Source of the DNA: Tetradesmus obliquus
Lineage: Eukaryota > Chlorophyta > Chlorophyceae > Sphaeropleales > Scenedesmaceae
Direction of reading: 5' to 3'
NCBI GenBank assembly: GCA_030272155.1
Contig: CP126197.1
Coordinates: 1,240,001 to 1,304,000 of the forward strand
Length of the DNA: 64,000 nucleotides
The translations under genes were made by a program, and so were the position numbers. The notes beneath the pieces were generated by a model. The model was not told the DNA's origin, searched no databases, and was given only the letters and a program-made list of their open reading frames with translations. Shown here piece by piece: positions 43,711-56,300 of this stretch (positions are counted from its first letter, which is position 1; each line of letters starts with the position of its first letter).

Positions 43711-46700
43711 ACGAACACGGCTGCGATTGTTACCACATCTGCCGTCAGGCGCACTGGCCATGATCTCCTTCTACGCGGCCATCTTGATGCTGCCGCTGGC
43801 CGACGCCATGACGCTCTTCTTCCTCAACCCATGCATGACCGCATTGGCTGCCTGGGCCATCAGGTGCGGGCAGTGCATGCATGGCAGTTCCTCCTCAACC
43901 CCTGCATGGCTGCGGGGGCTGCCTTGGCCATCAGGTGGGGTCAGCGTGGATGTGTAACTATGAATCGTGTCTGCAGCTAGGCCAGTTGGTATTGACCAGC
44001 ATCCTGGGGCTGTTGCTGATCACGCACCTGCCTATGCTGGCTGCTCTACCAGCAGTAGTGTTGCAGCGCGGATCAATTTACACTAGTAGGACGGTGGCCA
44101 TGGCGTATCCAGCAGGATGCTCGCTCACTCCTCTTGCTCATGTTCTATACTGTGCTGCTGTGCTGCGCAGGGGTGAGCCCTTAGGCTTGCTGGGTGTTGC
44201 CGGCTGTGCCTGGAGCATCTTGGGGCTGGTGCTGATCGTCCCTCATTTCCGTGTGCTGCTGTATTTTGTGCTGTTGTACTGCACAGAGGGGAGCCCCTGG
44301 GCCTGTTGGGTGTTGCCGGCTGTGCCTGGAGCATCCTAGGGCTGGTGCTGATCGTCCCTCATTTCCGTGTGCTGCTGTATTTTGTGCTGTTGTACTGCAC
44401 AGAGGGGAGCCCCTGGGCCTGTTGGGTGTTGCCGGCTGTGCCTGGAGCATCCTAGGGCTGGTGCTGATCGTCCCTCATTTCCGTGTGCTGCTGTATTTTG
44501 TGCTGTTGTACTGCACAGAGGGGAGCCCCTGGGCCTGTTGGGTGTTGCCGGCTGTGCCTGGAGCATCTTGGGGCTGGTGCTGATCGTCCCTCATTTCCGT
44601 GTGCTGCTGTATTTTGTGCTGTTGTACTGCACAGAGGGGAGCCCCTGGGCCTGTTGGGTGTTGCCGGCTGTGCCTGGAGCATCCTAGGGCTGGTGCTCAT
44701 CACACACCCGCCCATGCTATTCGGGGGCCATGCTGACTGGGGCCCCAAGAGGGTGATGGGCACATTGCTGGGCGTCACCTCTGCTGTCTTTGCAACTGGC
44801 GCATTCATCTGCATCAGGTGGGTGGCGGGGATAGTTGACTGGACAGCAGCAGGCATCTGCTACGCTGACTGGGGCCCCAAGAGGGTGCTTGGCACACTGC
44901 TGGGCGTCACGTCTGCTGTCTTCGCAACCGGCGCATTCATCTGCATTAGGTGGGTAGTGGGGATAGTCGACTGGACAGCAGCAGGCATCTGCTACGCTGA
45001 CTGGGGCCCCAAGAGGGTGCTGGGAACAGTGCTGGGCGTCACGTCTGCTGTGTTTGCAACCGGCGCATTCATCTGCATCGTGGGGTTGGGATAGGCGGCT
45101 TCACAGAGATAGCAGCAGGTGGCTGCCTGTGGGTCCTGATCATTTGCAGCACTGGCGCAATGCACGTTTCAGTTAATCTTGCGGCAAACACTGCCATGCA
45201 ACGCTGCCAGTGCTCTCACAGTCAGCAGCGCTTGCGGCAAGGTGTGCAGTTCTGCAGTACTAGTACTAGCGGGAGTTTCAGCAGCGTACAGGCCACAGGC
45301 AGCACCTGCCTCTTTCTCTACACTGCTCCCACACTACCCCCACACCGCCCTACCCATTTCCCTGCCTCACCACTGCGCAGGTTTGTTGGCAAGGCAGAGC
45401 CGGCCATCGTTGTGGCACTGTACTTCCACACCAGCACGATGACAAATCTGCACACCAACGCTAACAGCGCCTGTATGCCTGCCTTTACCCTGCCATCACA
45501 CTTTGCCCACACCGCTGTTCACTGCCTTTGCACTGCTTTTTTGCCTCACCACTTCTGCACAGGTTTGTCGGCAAGGCAGAGCCAGCCATCGTGGTAGCTC
45601 TCTACTTCCACACCAGCACAATGCTGCTCTCAGCTGTCCCACTGCTGCTGCGCTGGCCCAGTCCTGCTGCCTGGCTGTCCTGGCTTGATGGTCTGCTGCT
45701 TGTGGGCGTGGCCGCTACCTCATTTGCTGGGCAGCTGTTTTTGACTCGGGGCTTTCAGCTGCTGCCAGCTGGCAAGGCGGCAGGCTTCAATTTTTCACAG
45801 GTGCGAGCCTGCTCTGCAGGTGCCCTGCATGGTAGTGTATGCGGCAGACGGTGTGGTAGTGTTAGTGCGGTTGCTGGGCAGCTGTTTTTGACTCGGGGCT
45901 CCCAGCTGCTGCCAGCTGGCAAGGCGGCCGGCTTCAACTTCTCACAGGTGCGGATGGATGCTGAAGCAAAGTGCAATGCATCTGTATAAAGCATGTGGAG
46001 CTTGTACAGCTTTGTTGCGTGATGGCAGCTGCTGCGCAGTGCGCCAACTGAGGTGGACTTTGCAGCCTGATGCACTGTTATCAGAATGCTGTCAGTGATC
46101 AGGGGCAAGACATTTTGGAGTAAAACTGGGAGGCGCTCACTCATGCAACTTGCGTTTGCATGCTGCATGTTTGCCTGTGCTGCTGCAGGTGGTGTACTCG
46201 TACGCCTTTGGCATCTTCTTCTTCCACGAGCACCTGTCGCTGTTTGGGGTGGCAGGCACAGCGCTTATTGCGCTGGGCATGGCCTGCGTGACAGCACGCA
46301 CAGCACCCCAGCAGCAGCAGCAGCAGCAGCGGCAGGGTGATCAGATTAAGCTGTCAGATGAGGCTCGTGATGCAGCTGGGGCAGGGCTGGGCTCCCGCAT
46401 GTTCAGCAGGATCCTGCAGCTGGACTCGCTGCAGCAGCAGCAGCAGGATGGCAGCCTCCGCAGCAGCAGCAGCAGCAGCTTCCTGACACGCATGCAGAGC
46501 TTCCAGAGGCTGCTAGCAGACCGCAGGAGAGGCGAGGGGTCGGCAGATTCAGGCGGCTATCAGTACCATGCTGCTGGCAGCAGTGAGGCAGAAGGAGTAG
46601 GGCTACTGCCGCAGGTGCAGGAGCGGAGCTCCGAGCATGCGAGTGGGCTGGCAGGGGCAGCGGCTGGGCATGCAGCAGCAGCAGCAGCAGCAGCAGGGTC

Positions 46701-47007
46701 TGGCAGTGGCAGCCAAAGTATGGCAAGCCGCCTGTTGGCAGTAGAAGAGCAGGCACGTGAGCAGCAACAGGTGTGGGGTCCCAGCAGCAGCCTGGGACCT
46801 ACACAACCCGAGGCAGTTGCAGCCGCGGCCAGAGATGTAGAGTCGGTTGCAACAGGTGCGCTTGAGCACCGGCATGTGCCGCAGCAGCACCTGTATCAGC
46901 AGCAGCAGCACCCCTGGACTGCTGTTCAAAGTGGTGCGCCAGGTGTAGCTGCTGACGGGTTGACTGGCGATGAGGTTGGCGTGATGCGTCAGCAAATGAC
47001 TGGATAG
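42150..47007 (+). CDS. EamA/DMT-family membrane transporter (SLC35G-like)
   Basis: Seven exons join in frame: 42150-42463, 42590-42738, 43131-43211, 43749-43863, 44635-44817, 45563-45800 and 46189-47007 (phases 2,1,1,2,2,0), giving 632 residues. A hydrophilic N-terminal tail is followed by two EamA repeats. Seen are CAAFIFSLSALFVKLTAGR with LIRSGLS, FGQREHVGWLIARGVTG, YAAILMLPLADAMTLFF, GEPLGLLGVAGCAWSILG, GVTSAVFATGAFICIR, GKAEPAIVVALYF, GQLFLTRGFQLLPAGKAAGF and FGIFFFHEHLSLFGVAG. These match the ten-helix drug/metabolite transporter plan. A long Gln/Ser-rich cytosolic tail follows. Substrate cannot be told. Several exons are accompanied by tandem edge copies, so other isoforms are possible. 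Confidence 0.88.
43423..43748 (+). repeat. Two decoy copies of DMT exon 4 start, with CTG expansions
   Basis: CAG followed by GCGCGCTGGCCA(C/T)GATC occurs with exon-like starts at 43423 and 43588, before the copy at 43749 that reads through. Each is followed by a CTG run, the last one about 22 triplets (43641-43709). The decoys share only the first 25-40 bp of the exon. Confidence 0.85.
44157..44690 (+). repeat. 116-bp tandem repeat spanning the DMT exon 5 acceptor
   Basis: Exon-like starts at 44171, 44287, 44403, 44519 and 44635, spaced 116 bp. Each unit has a CAG acceptor, about 63 bp of exon (GEPLGLLGVAGCAWSILGLV) and about 50 bp of intron. Only the last unit continues into the rest of the exon. 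116 is not a multiple of three, so the repeats cannot be one open exon in a constant frame. Confidence 0.92.
44732..45094 (+). repeat. 132-bp tandem repeat spanning the DMT exon 5 donor
   Basis: Units start at 44732, 44864 and 44996. Each holds the exon 3' part (ADWGPKRV, GVTSAVFATGAFICI) plus the donor GTGGGT. 132 bp is 44 codons and the whole array is open in frame, so the protein could gain one or two extra copies if the first donors are skipped. The third copy has lost the donor context. Confidence 0.9.
45381..45948 (+). repeat. Edge copies around DMT exon 6
   Basis: A decoy 5' edge at 45381-45440 (FVGKAEPAIVVALYFHTSTM) precedes the true start at 45563. A decoy 3' edge at about 45872-45948 (GQLFLTRGSQLLPAGKAAGF with donor GTGCGG) follows the true end at 45800. 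The same exon is thus copied at both edges. Confidence 0.85.
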
Positions 47008-47885
47008 CACAGCGCAGCCAACCAGCTGCAGGCGCAGCGCCAGCAGCAGAGGCTGGCAATGGCTCTGCAGATGGGGGGTGGGGTGGGGTGGCTGAAGCTG
47101 GCATGCCTTGTGCTGCACTTTTAGAGGCCTGCATGCAGCCATTGTGGTCAGTGCGCGGCAGCTGTGCCACTGGTAATGACACGCAGACAATCTAGGGAGT
47201 TGTGGCTTCAAGCTGTTTGCAAGCTGTTGCGCTGGTCGCACGCAGGAGGTTGACGTGGCTTGCGTGCAGGGCCTGCAGTGCAGGCTAGCAGTCCCTGTCA
47301 GGGCACACTGTTTGCGGGCACCGCCTTATGAAGGCATGCTTAATGCTCACAAGAGCGATACAGATGCAGCCTACAAGGCCAGAGATGCCGGCACGTGCGT
47401 CGGTGGTGGCCACGCTGACACGCCAGTGAACCCAGCCTCGTCATACTCACGCATGTGCGTGCAGCTGGATACGACTGCCCTGCCAAACGGTCGGAGATCA
47501 AATTTATTCATTCAGTCAGCGGGTAGGACAAGCAGCACCATTATCTCGGATCAGCACCAAATCCACCGTGTCTAGTTTGGGTCCACCTTGGCTAGCTTCT
47601 GTTGCGGTGACCAAGTCTCTAAAATCGTGTAGGTCTTTCACCGACTACCTGGGCCTGGAGCTCCCGGTAGGCCGACAGCAGCATATTACACGTCCACCGA
47701 CCTACCCCTGTCCTGCAAGCCTCAGAGTCTCGCTTGCGCCATCCCATACTGATGCAAAACGCCTGTTCAGACTTGATTCTTCTGCATGCAGCTGCGTGGG
47801 TGTGACTGGCTAAGCAGCTGCGCCTGCCCGTAAGCCAGGCCTTGCTGACCTCTCAGCGTTATGCTTGCACTCCCTCCTTGCAGGC
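47008..47885. other. Intergenic; probable 5' UTR intron of the bZIP gene
   Basis: No coding stretch recognised. A CCTTGCAG acceptor directly precedes the bZIP ATG at 47886, which suggests that the bZIP transcript has a spliced 5' UTR starting in this region. Confidence 0.4.
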
Positions 47886-50643
47886 ATGGGGCCCAGCACT
47901 GCCATGCAGATGGATGAGAATATTTATCACACCTCCGGGCAGCAGGCAGGCGAGCCAGACGACGTGATCAACAACTGTGGAGCCCCTGCAGGCACCGCAG
48001 CAGCTGACTCCTCAGCAGATGATTCAGACGATGATGCAGGCTCCTCTGGCTCTGACACTGCAGCACAGCTGCTGCTGCAGTTCGCAGCCGACCACAGCCA
48101 CAAGAGGCAGTATGAGCTAGGTGATACAGATGACACTGCCAAGAGGCACAGGAGCCACAGCAAGGGTGCGGCGCTGCTGTGGGCGTGTTGCTGCTGTTTA
48201 CCAGTGCTCTCCGGCAAGCACATGGGTCCTGCGATGGCTTGACAGCTGTCAGTTGAGGACAATGCTTGATTCAAAGCGGCACTGCGCCACTTGCAACCGA
48301 TGTCCCTGCCTCCTGTCTGGCGCATAGCTTGCGCCTGCGGCAGCCTTTCTGCAGCACTCGCCCGTGCTGTAGCATGCTCACTTGCACCCTTGCTGTTCAA
48401 ACTTGCACCAACTCTTTTCCTGTTTTATCTCGTGTCGCAGGCAGCAACGACGCAGGGCCGTCATCCCACCGGGACCCGACTGTGGAGAAGCGCATGAAGG
48501 CTCGAAGGTGAGGTGCAGCAGCAGCAGCAGCGTTGCAGCCTATTGGGTTAACAGCTGGCATACGAGGAGGGCTGAAGGCAAGCAACTGATTGTTTATGGT
48601 ACCTCTTGGTGCATGCTGGGAATGTCTACTTAGCAGTATGCACCTGCCTGCTACATGTGTCAGCTGCACGTCAGTGCGCGCGGCGAAGCATTTGTAGTAT
48701 CCTTGCAGCGGGACCTTCACCTTGCCCTAAACCTCCCACATTAAGCCACACCTAAACCCCAAACAAACCCTGCAAATAACAACTGGTTTGGCTGCTTGCG
48801 TTCCTGCAGGGAGAGTGCGCGCGTGCGGCGTGCGCGCCGCAAGGAGTCCACGAACCACCTCACACAAGAGAATGATGAGCTGCGCCAAGCCATTAAGAAG
48901 CTGCAGCACAGTCTGGCCTCGCTCAACCCAGCGCTGCCTGCCACAGCCTTCTATTACCGCAACGCCAATGCGATGTCTGGCGGCAACGCAGCAGCGGCGG
49001 CACACTCCGCCGCAGCGGCAGCGAGCGCGGCGTCTAGCCGCAAGAGGGCGCATGGGGAGAAGATGACGCAGGAGGAGCTGAAGCAGGCGCGCAGGTAAAG
49101 CTGAGGTTCAACTTGGTTTGTTTGTGGATTTGGTTGTGCCAGATGGCGCATACGTGTCTGTACCAGGAGGGACGCAGGAGGGGCTGCAGCAGGCGCACAG
49201 GCTAACCTGACAATGTGTTTGGTTGTTGGTTGATATGTGTGCCTGGTGGCACATGTATATCTGAGCACGACGCAGGAGAAGCTGAAGCAGGCGTGCAGGC
49301 ACAGTGCCTGCTGTGCCGATGAATGTGAGCTGCATGCTGCTCACCTGGCTGCCTGCTGCTGCATGTCTGGTGTATGTTTTATCTTTGATCGCAGGGAGCC
49401 TGCGCACCGGTCGTGTGAGAGAGAGAAGCTGTATATCTTGTTTTACATCTTTTACATCCGTACATCTGTTACATTTTGCTTTGATTGCAGGGAGGCTGCG
49501 CACCGCTCGCGTGAGCGGGAGAAGCTGTACAGGCAGGCGCTGGAAGATGACAACACCATGCTGCAGCAGGAGCACAGCTGGCTGCAGCAGCAGGTGCAGT
49601 GGCAGCTGCAGAAGCTCAACGGCAGCAGCGGCACCACCACAGTGCTCGTGTACAACCCCTCTGTTGCTGCTGGTGCTGCACCAGCCGCAGGCGCAGCAGT
49701 TATAGCTGCGCCTGCAGTTGCTGCTGCTGTCAACGGCCAGATAGCACTGCTGGCGATGCAGCAGCAGCTGGCTGCAGCAGTGCCTGCAGCAGCTGTCAGC
49801 AGCTCTCAGGCACTACTGGGGCACACAGTGGATTCGACAGATCCATACATGGTGACTCAAGGCATTCAGCAGCAGCAGCAACAGCTGCAGCCATCCTCTA
49901 CAGACCTCAAGCACAGCAGCAGTGACCAGCAGGCTCCGCTGCTAGACAAAGAGGTAGGGGAGGCAGCAGAGGCGCTGCTGCTGAAGCTTGCAGCCATCAG
50001 CGGAGCAGCACTGGCACCAGCAGCTCCCGCAGAACCAACAGGCTCAGCAGCAGCAGCAGCAGCAGCAAATGGTGTTGTTGGCGTTGCATGCACCCCAGCT
50101 GGCAGCAGCAAGCTGCCAGTGCATGAGCTGGCTGCACATGTGGAAGCTGAGGCGCTGCAGCAGCAGCAGCAGCAGCTCCTGGAGCAGCAGCTGCAGCAGC
50201 TGAGCAATGCAGCTGCAGCGCTGCTGTGCCAGCATGGGGTGCCAGCAGCAGCACCAGCAGATGCCTGCGCGCACAAGCAAGCTGCATCGGCAGCAGCCCA
50301 GCTTCTGAAGTTAGAGGAGCAGCAGCAGCAGCAGGCTGCTGTGCATGAGCTGCTGCCAGCCGCCCAGGTTGTGCAGCAGCAGCAGCAGCAGGCAGCAGTG
50401 GTGACTTTGCAGGAGCAGCAGCAGGATGAGCTGCACTATGCCGCGGATCTACAGAAGGAGCAGCTACTGCAGCTGCTGCTGCAGCAGATGATAGAGACTG
50501 CGGGGGCGATGCAGCGTGCTGCTGCTGCTGGTGCTCCAGTGCTGCTCAATGCTTCACAGGGCCAGCTGTATGGCAAGGCGCAGCTGGAGCAGCGGCTGAA
50601 GCGGCTAAGTGATGCCGCTGCTGCGCTGCTGCTGGGATCTTGA
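47886..50643 (+). CDS. Transcription factor with two bZIP-like regions, Gln-rich tail
   Basis: Four exons join in frame: 47886-48165, 48441-48507, 48810-49094 and 49491-50643 (phases 1,2,2), giving 594 residues. An acidic Asp/Ser stretch is followed by a basic region and zipper (MKARRESARVRRARRK, then LTQENDELRQAIKKLQ). About 100 residues on lies a second (LKQARREAAHRSREREK, then LEDDNTMLQQEHSWLQQQV). The canonical basic-region Asn is Arg in both. Introns cut both basic regions at the same codon (AR^RE(S/A)A, phase 2). The long C-terminal tail is Gln/Ala-rich, typical of activation regions. Acts in the nucleus, probably as a dimer on DNA. Decayed edge copies lie between the last two exons. 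Confidence 0.84.
49066..49490 (+). repeat. Decayed edge copies between bZIP exons 3 and 4
   Basis: The exon 3 end (GACGCAGGAGGAGCTGAAGC..) recurs at about 49172 and 49269 with the donor GT changed to GC. The exon 4 start (GCAGGGAGGCTGCGCACCG) has a diverged copy at about 49388. Confidence 0.8.
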
Positions 50644-50658
50644 AGGCCTACTGCTGGC

Positions 50659-50848
50659 TGAGTGGTGGGCTGGCTGCTGCCTGAAGAGTGGTGGGCTGGC
50701 TGCTGCCTGAGGATTGGTGTGCCGGCTGCTGCTCGAGGAGTAATGTGCCGGCTGCTGCTCTAGGAGTGGTGGGCCGGCTGCTGGCTGAGCAGTGGTGGGC
50801 CGGCTGCTGGCTGAGAAGTGGTGGGCAGGCTGCTGCTCGAGGGGTGGG
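50659..50848 (+). repeat. 26-bp minisatellite, about 7 copies
   Basis: Units of the type AGTGGTGGGC(T/C)GGCTGCTGC followed by CTGAGG begin 16 bp after the bZIP stop codon and continue to about 50848. Substitutions differ between units. Lies in the likely 3' UTR. Confidence 0.88.
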
Positions 50849-53326
50849 GGGGCTAGTGGGGCAGGCTCTTGTGTATGTTTAACAATTGCAGCCATTGCAT
50901 GCTGTTGGTGAGTTGCATCAACATGCAGTGCTGTGTCACGCACACTGCTGCTGCTGGGTCACTTGGCCAGCTTCAGCAGGCATGACTGTTCAAGCGTATG
51001 TATGTACTCATGTGTGTGTACTATGCAGCCACTTGGCTAAGTGGCCTGTCGGCCAACGCGCGGCTGTAGCCACTTGGCAGGCAGCTGCTTCATTTTGGGG
51101 CCACTTGGCCCAATAGTTGCTGCAGCTGGTTCGCCCGCATATGCTTAAAGTCTGTTCGTGTCATGTGGTTTACCAGAGGCTTCCACCACACGTCGCTCTA
51201 GGGTTGGCACCACGGCATTGTTCCGCCGGTTTGCATGCATTTGGGTGTGTTACTTGCTTGATCGAGGTGGCCAAAGAGGCTGCACATGCTGTTCTGTGCT
51301 GCTTTGCTGGCTGACCATCTCCAGCATCAACATTTACACATGTGCTGGTCAGCAGCGAGCAGCCAATACATTTCTGGGGTTTTTAAAGTTTCACAGTCTA
51401 TGCGTTGCTTCACGGGTTTGAAGTTTGTGCAGCTTGCGCTTTGAGTGGCAGGATCTTGCGTGTGCATGGTGATCTGTGCTGTGCCGATGCTGCCACAGCA
51501 CGCTGCAACCGCCTGGATGCAGCAGGTGTGTTATTTCATTGGCACTGCGGTGGCAGGCGCAGCCGCGGTGCATGCTTCTGCATGTGCCTGTTTCAGCAGT
51601 CTGTAAGGGGTGCACCTCTGTGCATGTGCTGTGGGCTTGGGTGTTGTTGGTTGACTATCTCAGCACTGCCGTTGGCAGTTGACTTTTGTAGCAATTGGAC
51701 TATGTTTGATGCTATCGCAGCATATACCACTTGGTTGTGTGCAGGGACGCCAGACGAGGGTGATTACAGAGTTTGATGTTGGAAAATGCCTGGTGTGTAT
51801 CTTCGGGGTTTTATGCACATTATACCCCTCTGATGCTGGCGCGCATGCTGTTTTTGGTATCAGTTGGCGGGGGTGTTGGAGTTGAGGCACCTGCGCAGCA
51901 GCCTGGCTGTTCTGAAGCGATGGTCAGTTAGCCGCTGCAGCACAAAGGTGTTTCGGCAAGGTGATTACGGCGTGGTGGGGAATTGCAGCCTCTTGCACTT
52001 GCAGATGCTTTTGTTCACTGGGCTGACCAGCTTCGTGTGTGTATGTCCATGTACGCTTTGCTGTGCTCTGTGCTTGTATGTGTGTTGTGGTATGGAGACC
52101 AAAGCAAGGGAGGTGGATTGCTATTTTCATGTGTGATATGTTGATAACAAGGCCCCATGTACACACGGCTGTGCGAGACGCCTGTCAAGCTTCTTTGTTG
52201 GCTGTACCTTTCATGTTGCTGGTTTTGAGGGAGAATCGTGTGCAGTGCTGTTGCCTTTTATGCATGCAACAGCGGCTTGATCTCGTTTTGTTGTCCACCC
52301 CTATCCACTGGTCAGTTCTGTTGTCTATGCAGGAGCTGCCTAACATCCACAGACACTACACGTGGTGGCTATGGGGGCGCATGTGGTGTGCACACAGAAG
52401 TGTACAAGCAGGGCGGCAGTCCACGTTTGCGCGATGTTCCGTGCGTTCAGCAGCATTGCCTCCATGCAAGCCACAAGCAGCATGGCGGTAGTTGCGCCTC
52501 ACAGCAGTTGTCTTGTTGTCACTTTGCATATGCATATGCTGTGCCACTGCAGCAACGCGCTGGTTGCTTCATCCACCTCATCCTTTGTCACAAAGCATGT
52601 ACGCGCGTGTTGATCAGCAATTGTTTACATGCAGGCGTGCTTTTGCATCCGACTGTGAAGCACTGCAGTGTGCAAGCACAGACAGTTGACGCTGTTCTGC
52701 TTGCAGCTCATGCACACTGCACGGGGTGATGCTGATGGGTCCTTGGAACCCATGGTCCTTGGAAACCTTGGAAATGTGTGGAGGCACAGCTCTAGGAGGG
52801 TGTAAGCATAATATGCTTGTTACATCAGGTGCAATGTGTGGAGGCACAGCTCTAGATGCGTTACTTGGTGCGTGATATGGCTATAATCGAGAAGTCCAAG
52901 CACTGCTAAAGGGACAATGCATTGTGTTCTGGCATGTGACAGTGTGCTGTGGCTGGATTGATGGTGTCTTACTCAGCATTCTGCTTTCAGCTGGGCTTGC
53001 CAGCAGCGATGCTGAAGCCGTCACCTACAGTGTAAATATATATTTTTGTGGGTTAACTGGTTATATTCTGTGCACTACCCGCCCGCAGAAGCACTGATGT
53101 TGGCAAGGTTACGAGATATCGCAACGTGCCTAACAATCTTCGCACCATTACGGTTTCGTGGCAAAGCGCGCAAGTAGTACAGAGCGGCGATCAGCGGTCT
53201 TATTCGCTGGATGTTTGTAAAAATTAATCCTAATATCATGCTCGGACGCCTTCAGCACAGCATTCATACGAGCCCGGCACGTCTTCACGCGACCTGGGTC
53301 GCTCATTCGCGCTGAAAGTAAGCATA
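50849..53326. other. Long stretch without a supported gene
   Basis: Rich in TGTG/GCATG words with no conserved frame. Possible exon-like pieces exist near 51885-51990 (LRHLRSSLAVLKRW) and 52331-52400, but neither can be extended or matched to a family. A 23-bp direct repeat (AATGTGTGGAGGCACAGCTC) occurs near 52772 and 52831. The region probably includes the bZIP 3' UTR and the citrate synthase promoter. Confidence 0.4.
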
Positions 53327-56300
53327 ATGGAGCTTCATATCGACTACAATGGTGTCTATGGATTGATGGGCGGTGCTGAGAAGGAGCGATGTAGCACCAA
53401 CTCCTTGACTGTACTGGACAGCAGGACTGGGGCAGAGTACACCGTGAGTTCCAGGTGCAAGCAGCAGCAGCGGCCGCAGCCCTACGAACCAGCGCATTGC
53501 CGCGTTTGTATTGTGTAGCTTGCTGCGAGTGACAGCCTGCTGTCACCAACACGTGCTGCGGAAGCGGTGCTATCATAGCACTGCTATGGCAGCAGTGCCA
53601 CTGGCAGACAGGTTTGGTTCTGACATTGTATCGTGACTTACTGCTCAAAACTGATGTCGGGTTTGGTTCTGACGGTGCACTCACAAAAGCAACATACCGC
53701 GCAATGCTCTGCCATGCCACCTGCTGCAGCTGGGCATCTCAGGCAGCGGCAGGTTTGGTCCTGACAGCGTACCAAACATATAACGCAGTGCATTTGCCAT
53801 GGCACCTGCCGCAGCTGGCGTCACCAAAGCGTCCACCAGCATCAAAGCAATGCACAGAGCAGTTCTCGCAATCACTGCCGCACACCAAATGCAAAGTATG
53901 GGATCAGATTTCTGTCCTGACAGTGATGCAATGTGCTGCAACGCGCCGCATTTATCATGCCACCTGCTGCAGCTGGGCATCTCAGGCAGCGGCATACTCA
54001 GCGCGCAGGCCCTGAAGCAGATCAAGGCTGGGGGAGACGGAGCGGGGCTGCGCGTGTATGACCCCGGGTGCGTGCCAGCTACATGTTTTTCTTTAAGTAA
54101 CATTCCGTAAGCGCCTGAGCTGCAGTTGGTGCACCTCAGTTCAGTGTAGCAGGGCGGCTGCGCGTGTACAACCCCGGGTGCGTGCCAGCCGACTCTGCTT
54201 TATTGTTTTTGCACAGCTCTTGGTGCGGTTTGGTACTCAAGAAAACAGCATGGTGGCGATAAAGCTGAGCGGCACGTACACCACCCCCGATGCGAGGCAG
54301 CAACACATGCTGTAACAAATGCCGTAGATTTGTCTTCAACATAACTTCAACTGATGTGAGCAGCAGTGCTGCACTATGTAGTACGTGTCCTGATCAAGTT
54401 CACTCTCCAAGTCACCAGTTGTGGTGTACTACACCTGAACCCTGATGCCAGCCTTGTGCTCTTCCACCTCATTCAAGGCTCCGAATCGAACTCTACCACC
54501 CGCCGCCATCTGCACCTGCTGCTGCAGCTACACCTGCACTGCTGCTGCTGCCAGCAGTATTAGTAATCTTGATGCTACCCAGGGGCTGCTCACCTACAGG
54601 GGCATCCCCATTCAAGAGCTGGTGGGGCAGTGCAGCTACCATGAGGCTGCCTACCTGCTCATATATGGAGACCTGCCAGACAGGTGCGCCTGTGAAACTG
54701 GTGTTGGTGCTTCAGGCGGTCTTTTGTCGCCGCTGGCTGTTAGGTGCAGTTACCTTGAGGCGGCCTACCCGCTCGTCTGTGAAACCTCCCGGACCAGTGC
54801 GGCTGTCATCTCGTGGTCGCCTAGTGTTGTAGGCTGGCTGCTACATGGCTGCTCACCTACAGGGGCACCCCCATTCAATAGCTGGTGGGGCAGTGCAGCT
54901 ACCATGAGGCGGCCTACCTGCTGATTTATGGAGACCTGCCGGACAGGTGCGGAGTTATATGGTGTCGTAGGTGCTGCAGGGAGCTGGCTGGGGGGTGCAG
55001 CTACCATGAGGCTGCTTACCTGCTTATCTATGGTGACCTGCCAGACAGGTGTGCCTTCTTGGCGCTTATGTGGTTGCCTGGTGTGCTAGGGTCTCTGCGA
55101 CCGAACTTCTGGGGCAGTGCAGCTACCATGAGGCCGCTTACCTGCTGGTTTATGGAGACCTGCCGGACACGTGTGCCTGTGAAGTACTTTCAGGCTGTCT
55201 GTTGTCGCTGCTGGCTGGTTAGTAGAGCTGCCAAGAGGTAGATCACCTGCTCTTTTATGAAGACCTGTCGGACAGGTGCGGCTCTGAGGGACTTGAATGC
55301 TTGGCATGTACGGCTCTGAGGGACTTGAATGCTTGGCATGTACGGCTCTGAGGGACTTGAATGCTTGGCATGTACGGCTTGCAGACGCAGCTATCAGCAG
55401 GACAGCGCAGCAACCATCAGGTGGCATGCTTGCTTACGTTGCCTGCCAGTTGGGGGGCACAGTCCTGCCATACTTTGCTGCTTTGGTTGCCAGGTTGTGG
55501 GTACTGGCTGGAAATACTGCGAGGCTATCTTTGTTCAGAAGGTCAAAGCATGCTGCTGCTGCTGCCGCCCCTGTTGCTGCTGTTCCTCTCACGGCGCCCA
55601 GCTGGCTACTTTTGAGGAGTCCCTCTCCCGCCACGCCTGTGTGCCCAGCACAGTTCAACCCACCACCTTACTGCTGGCGCTGCTGCTGCTCACACAGGGC
55701 CCAGCTAGCTGCTTATGCGGAGTCCCTCTCCCGCCACGCCTTTGTGCCCAGCATAGCGACGGCTGTCAATACCACTGCTGCCGCCGCTGCTGCTGCCATT
55801 GCTGTTGCTGCTGCTGCTCTCACAGCGCCCAGCTGGCCGCCGTCGCGGAGTCCCTCTCCCGCCACGCCTTTGTGCCCAGCACAGTGGCGGCTGTCGTTGC
55901 TGCCATGCCAGCTGGCAGTCACCCCATGGCCTGCATGATGGCTGGCTTGACAGCTCTGGGGGCATGCTACCCCAGCCAGAACCCCGCGGTTGCAGGTGCG
56001 CTTGGAAGCCAGCTGCTGTGTATGTATGTGTCCAGCAGGGCAGTCACTTGAGGTCTTTGTTTCACCTGTGTGCTTGGAAGATCGGCAACTGCAGCTCACA
56101 TGTGTGATTCGTATGCACAGCGTAGCTTGCCTGCTAGCACATCCCAACTTGTAGCAGTATGCGTACTAAGCATGAAGTTGTTGCCTACGTGTCTGCAGGC
56201 ATGTCTGTGTACGGCAGCCCGGAGGTGCAGGACCACCAGATTGCTCGCATACTCGGCAAGGTGGGTGCTGCTGTTGTGCCGGATTGACAATCGTGTGGTG

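Noticed and set aside
43206-43754. Reverse frame with long poly-Gln
   Set aside because: Produced by the CTG run before the DMT exon; no domain and antisense to a well-supported gene.
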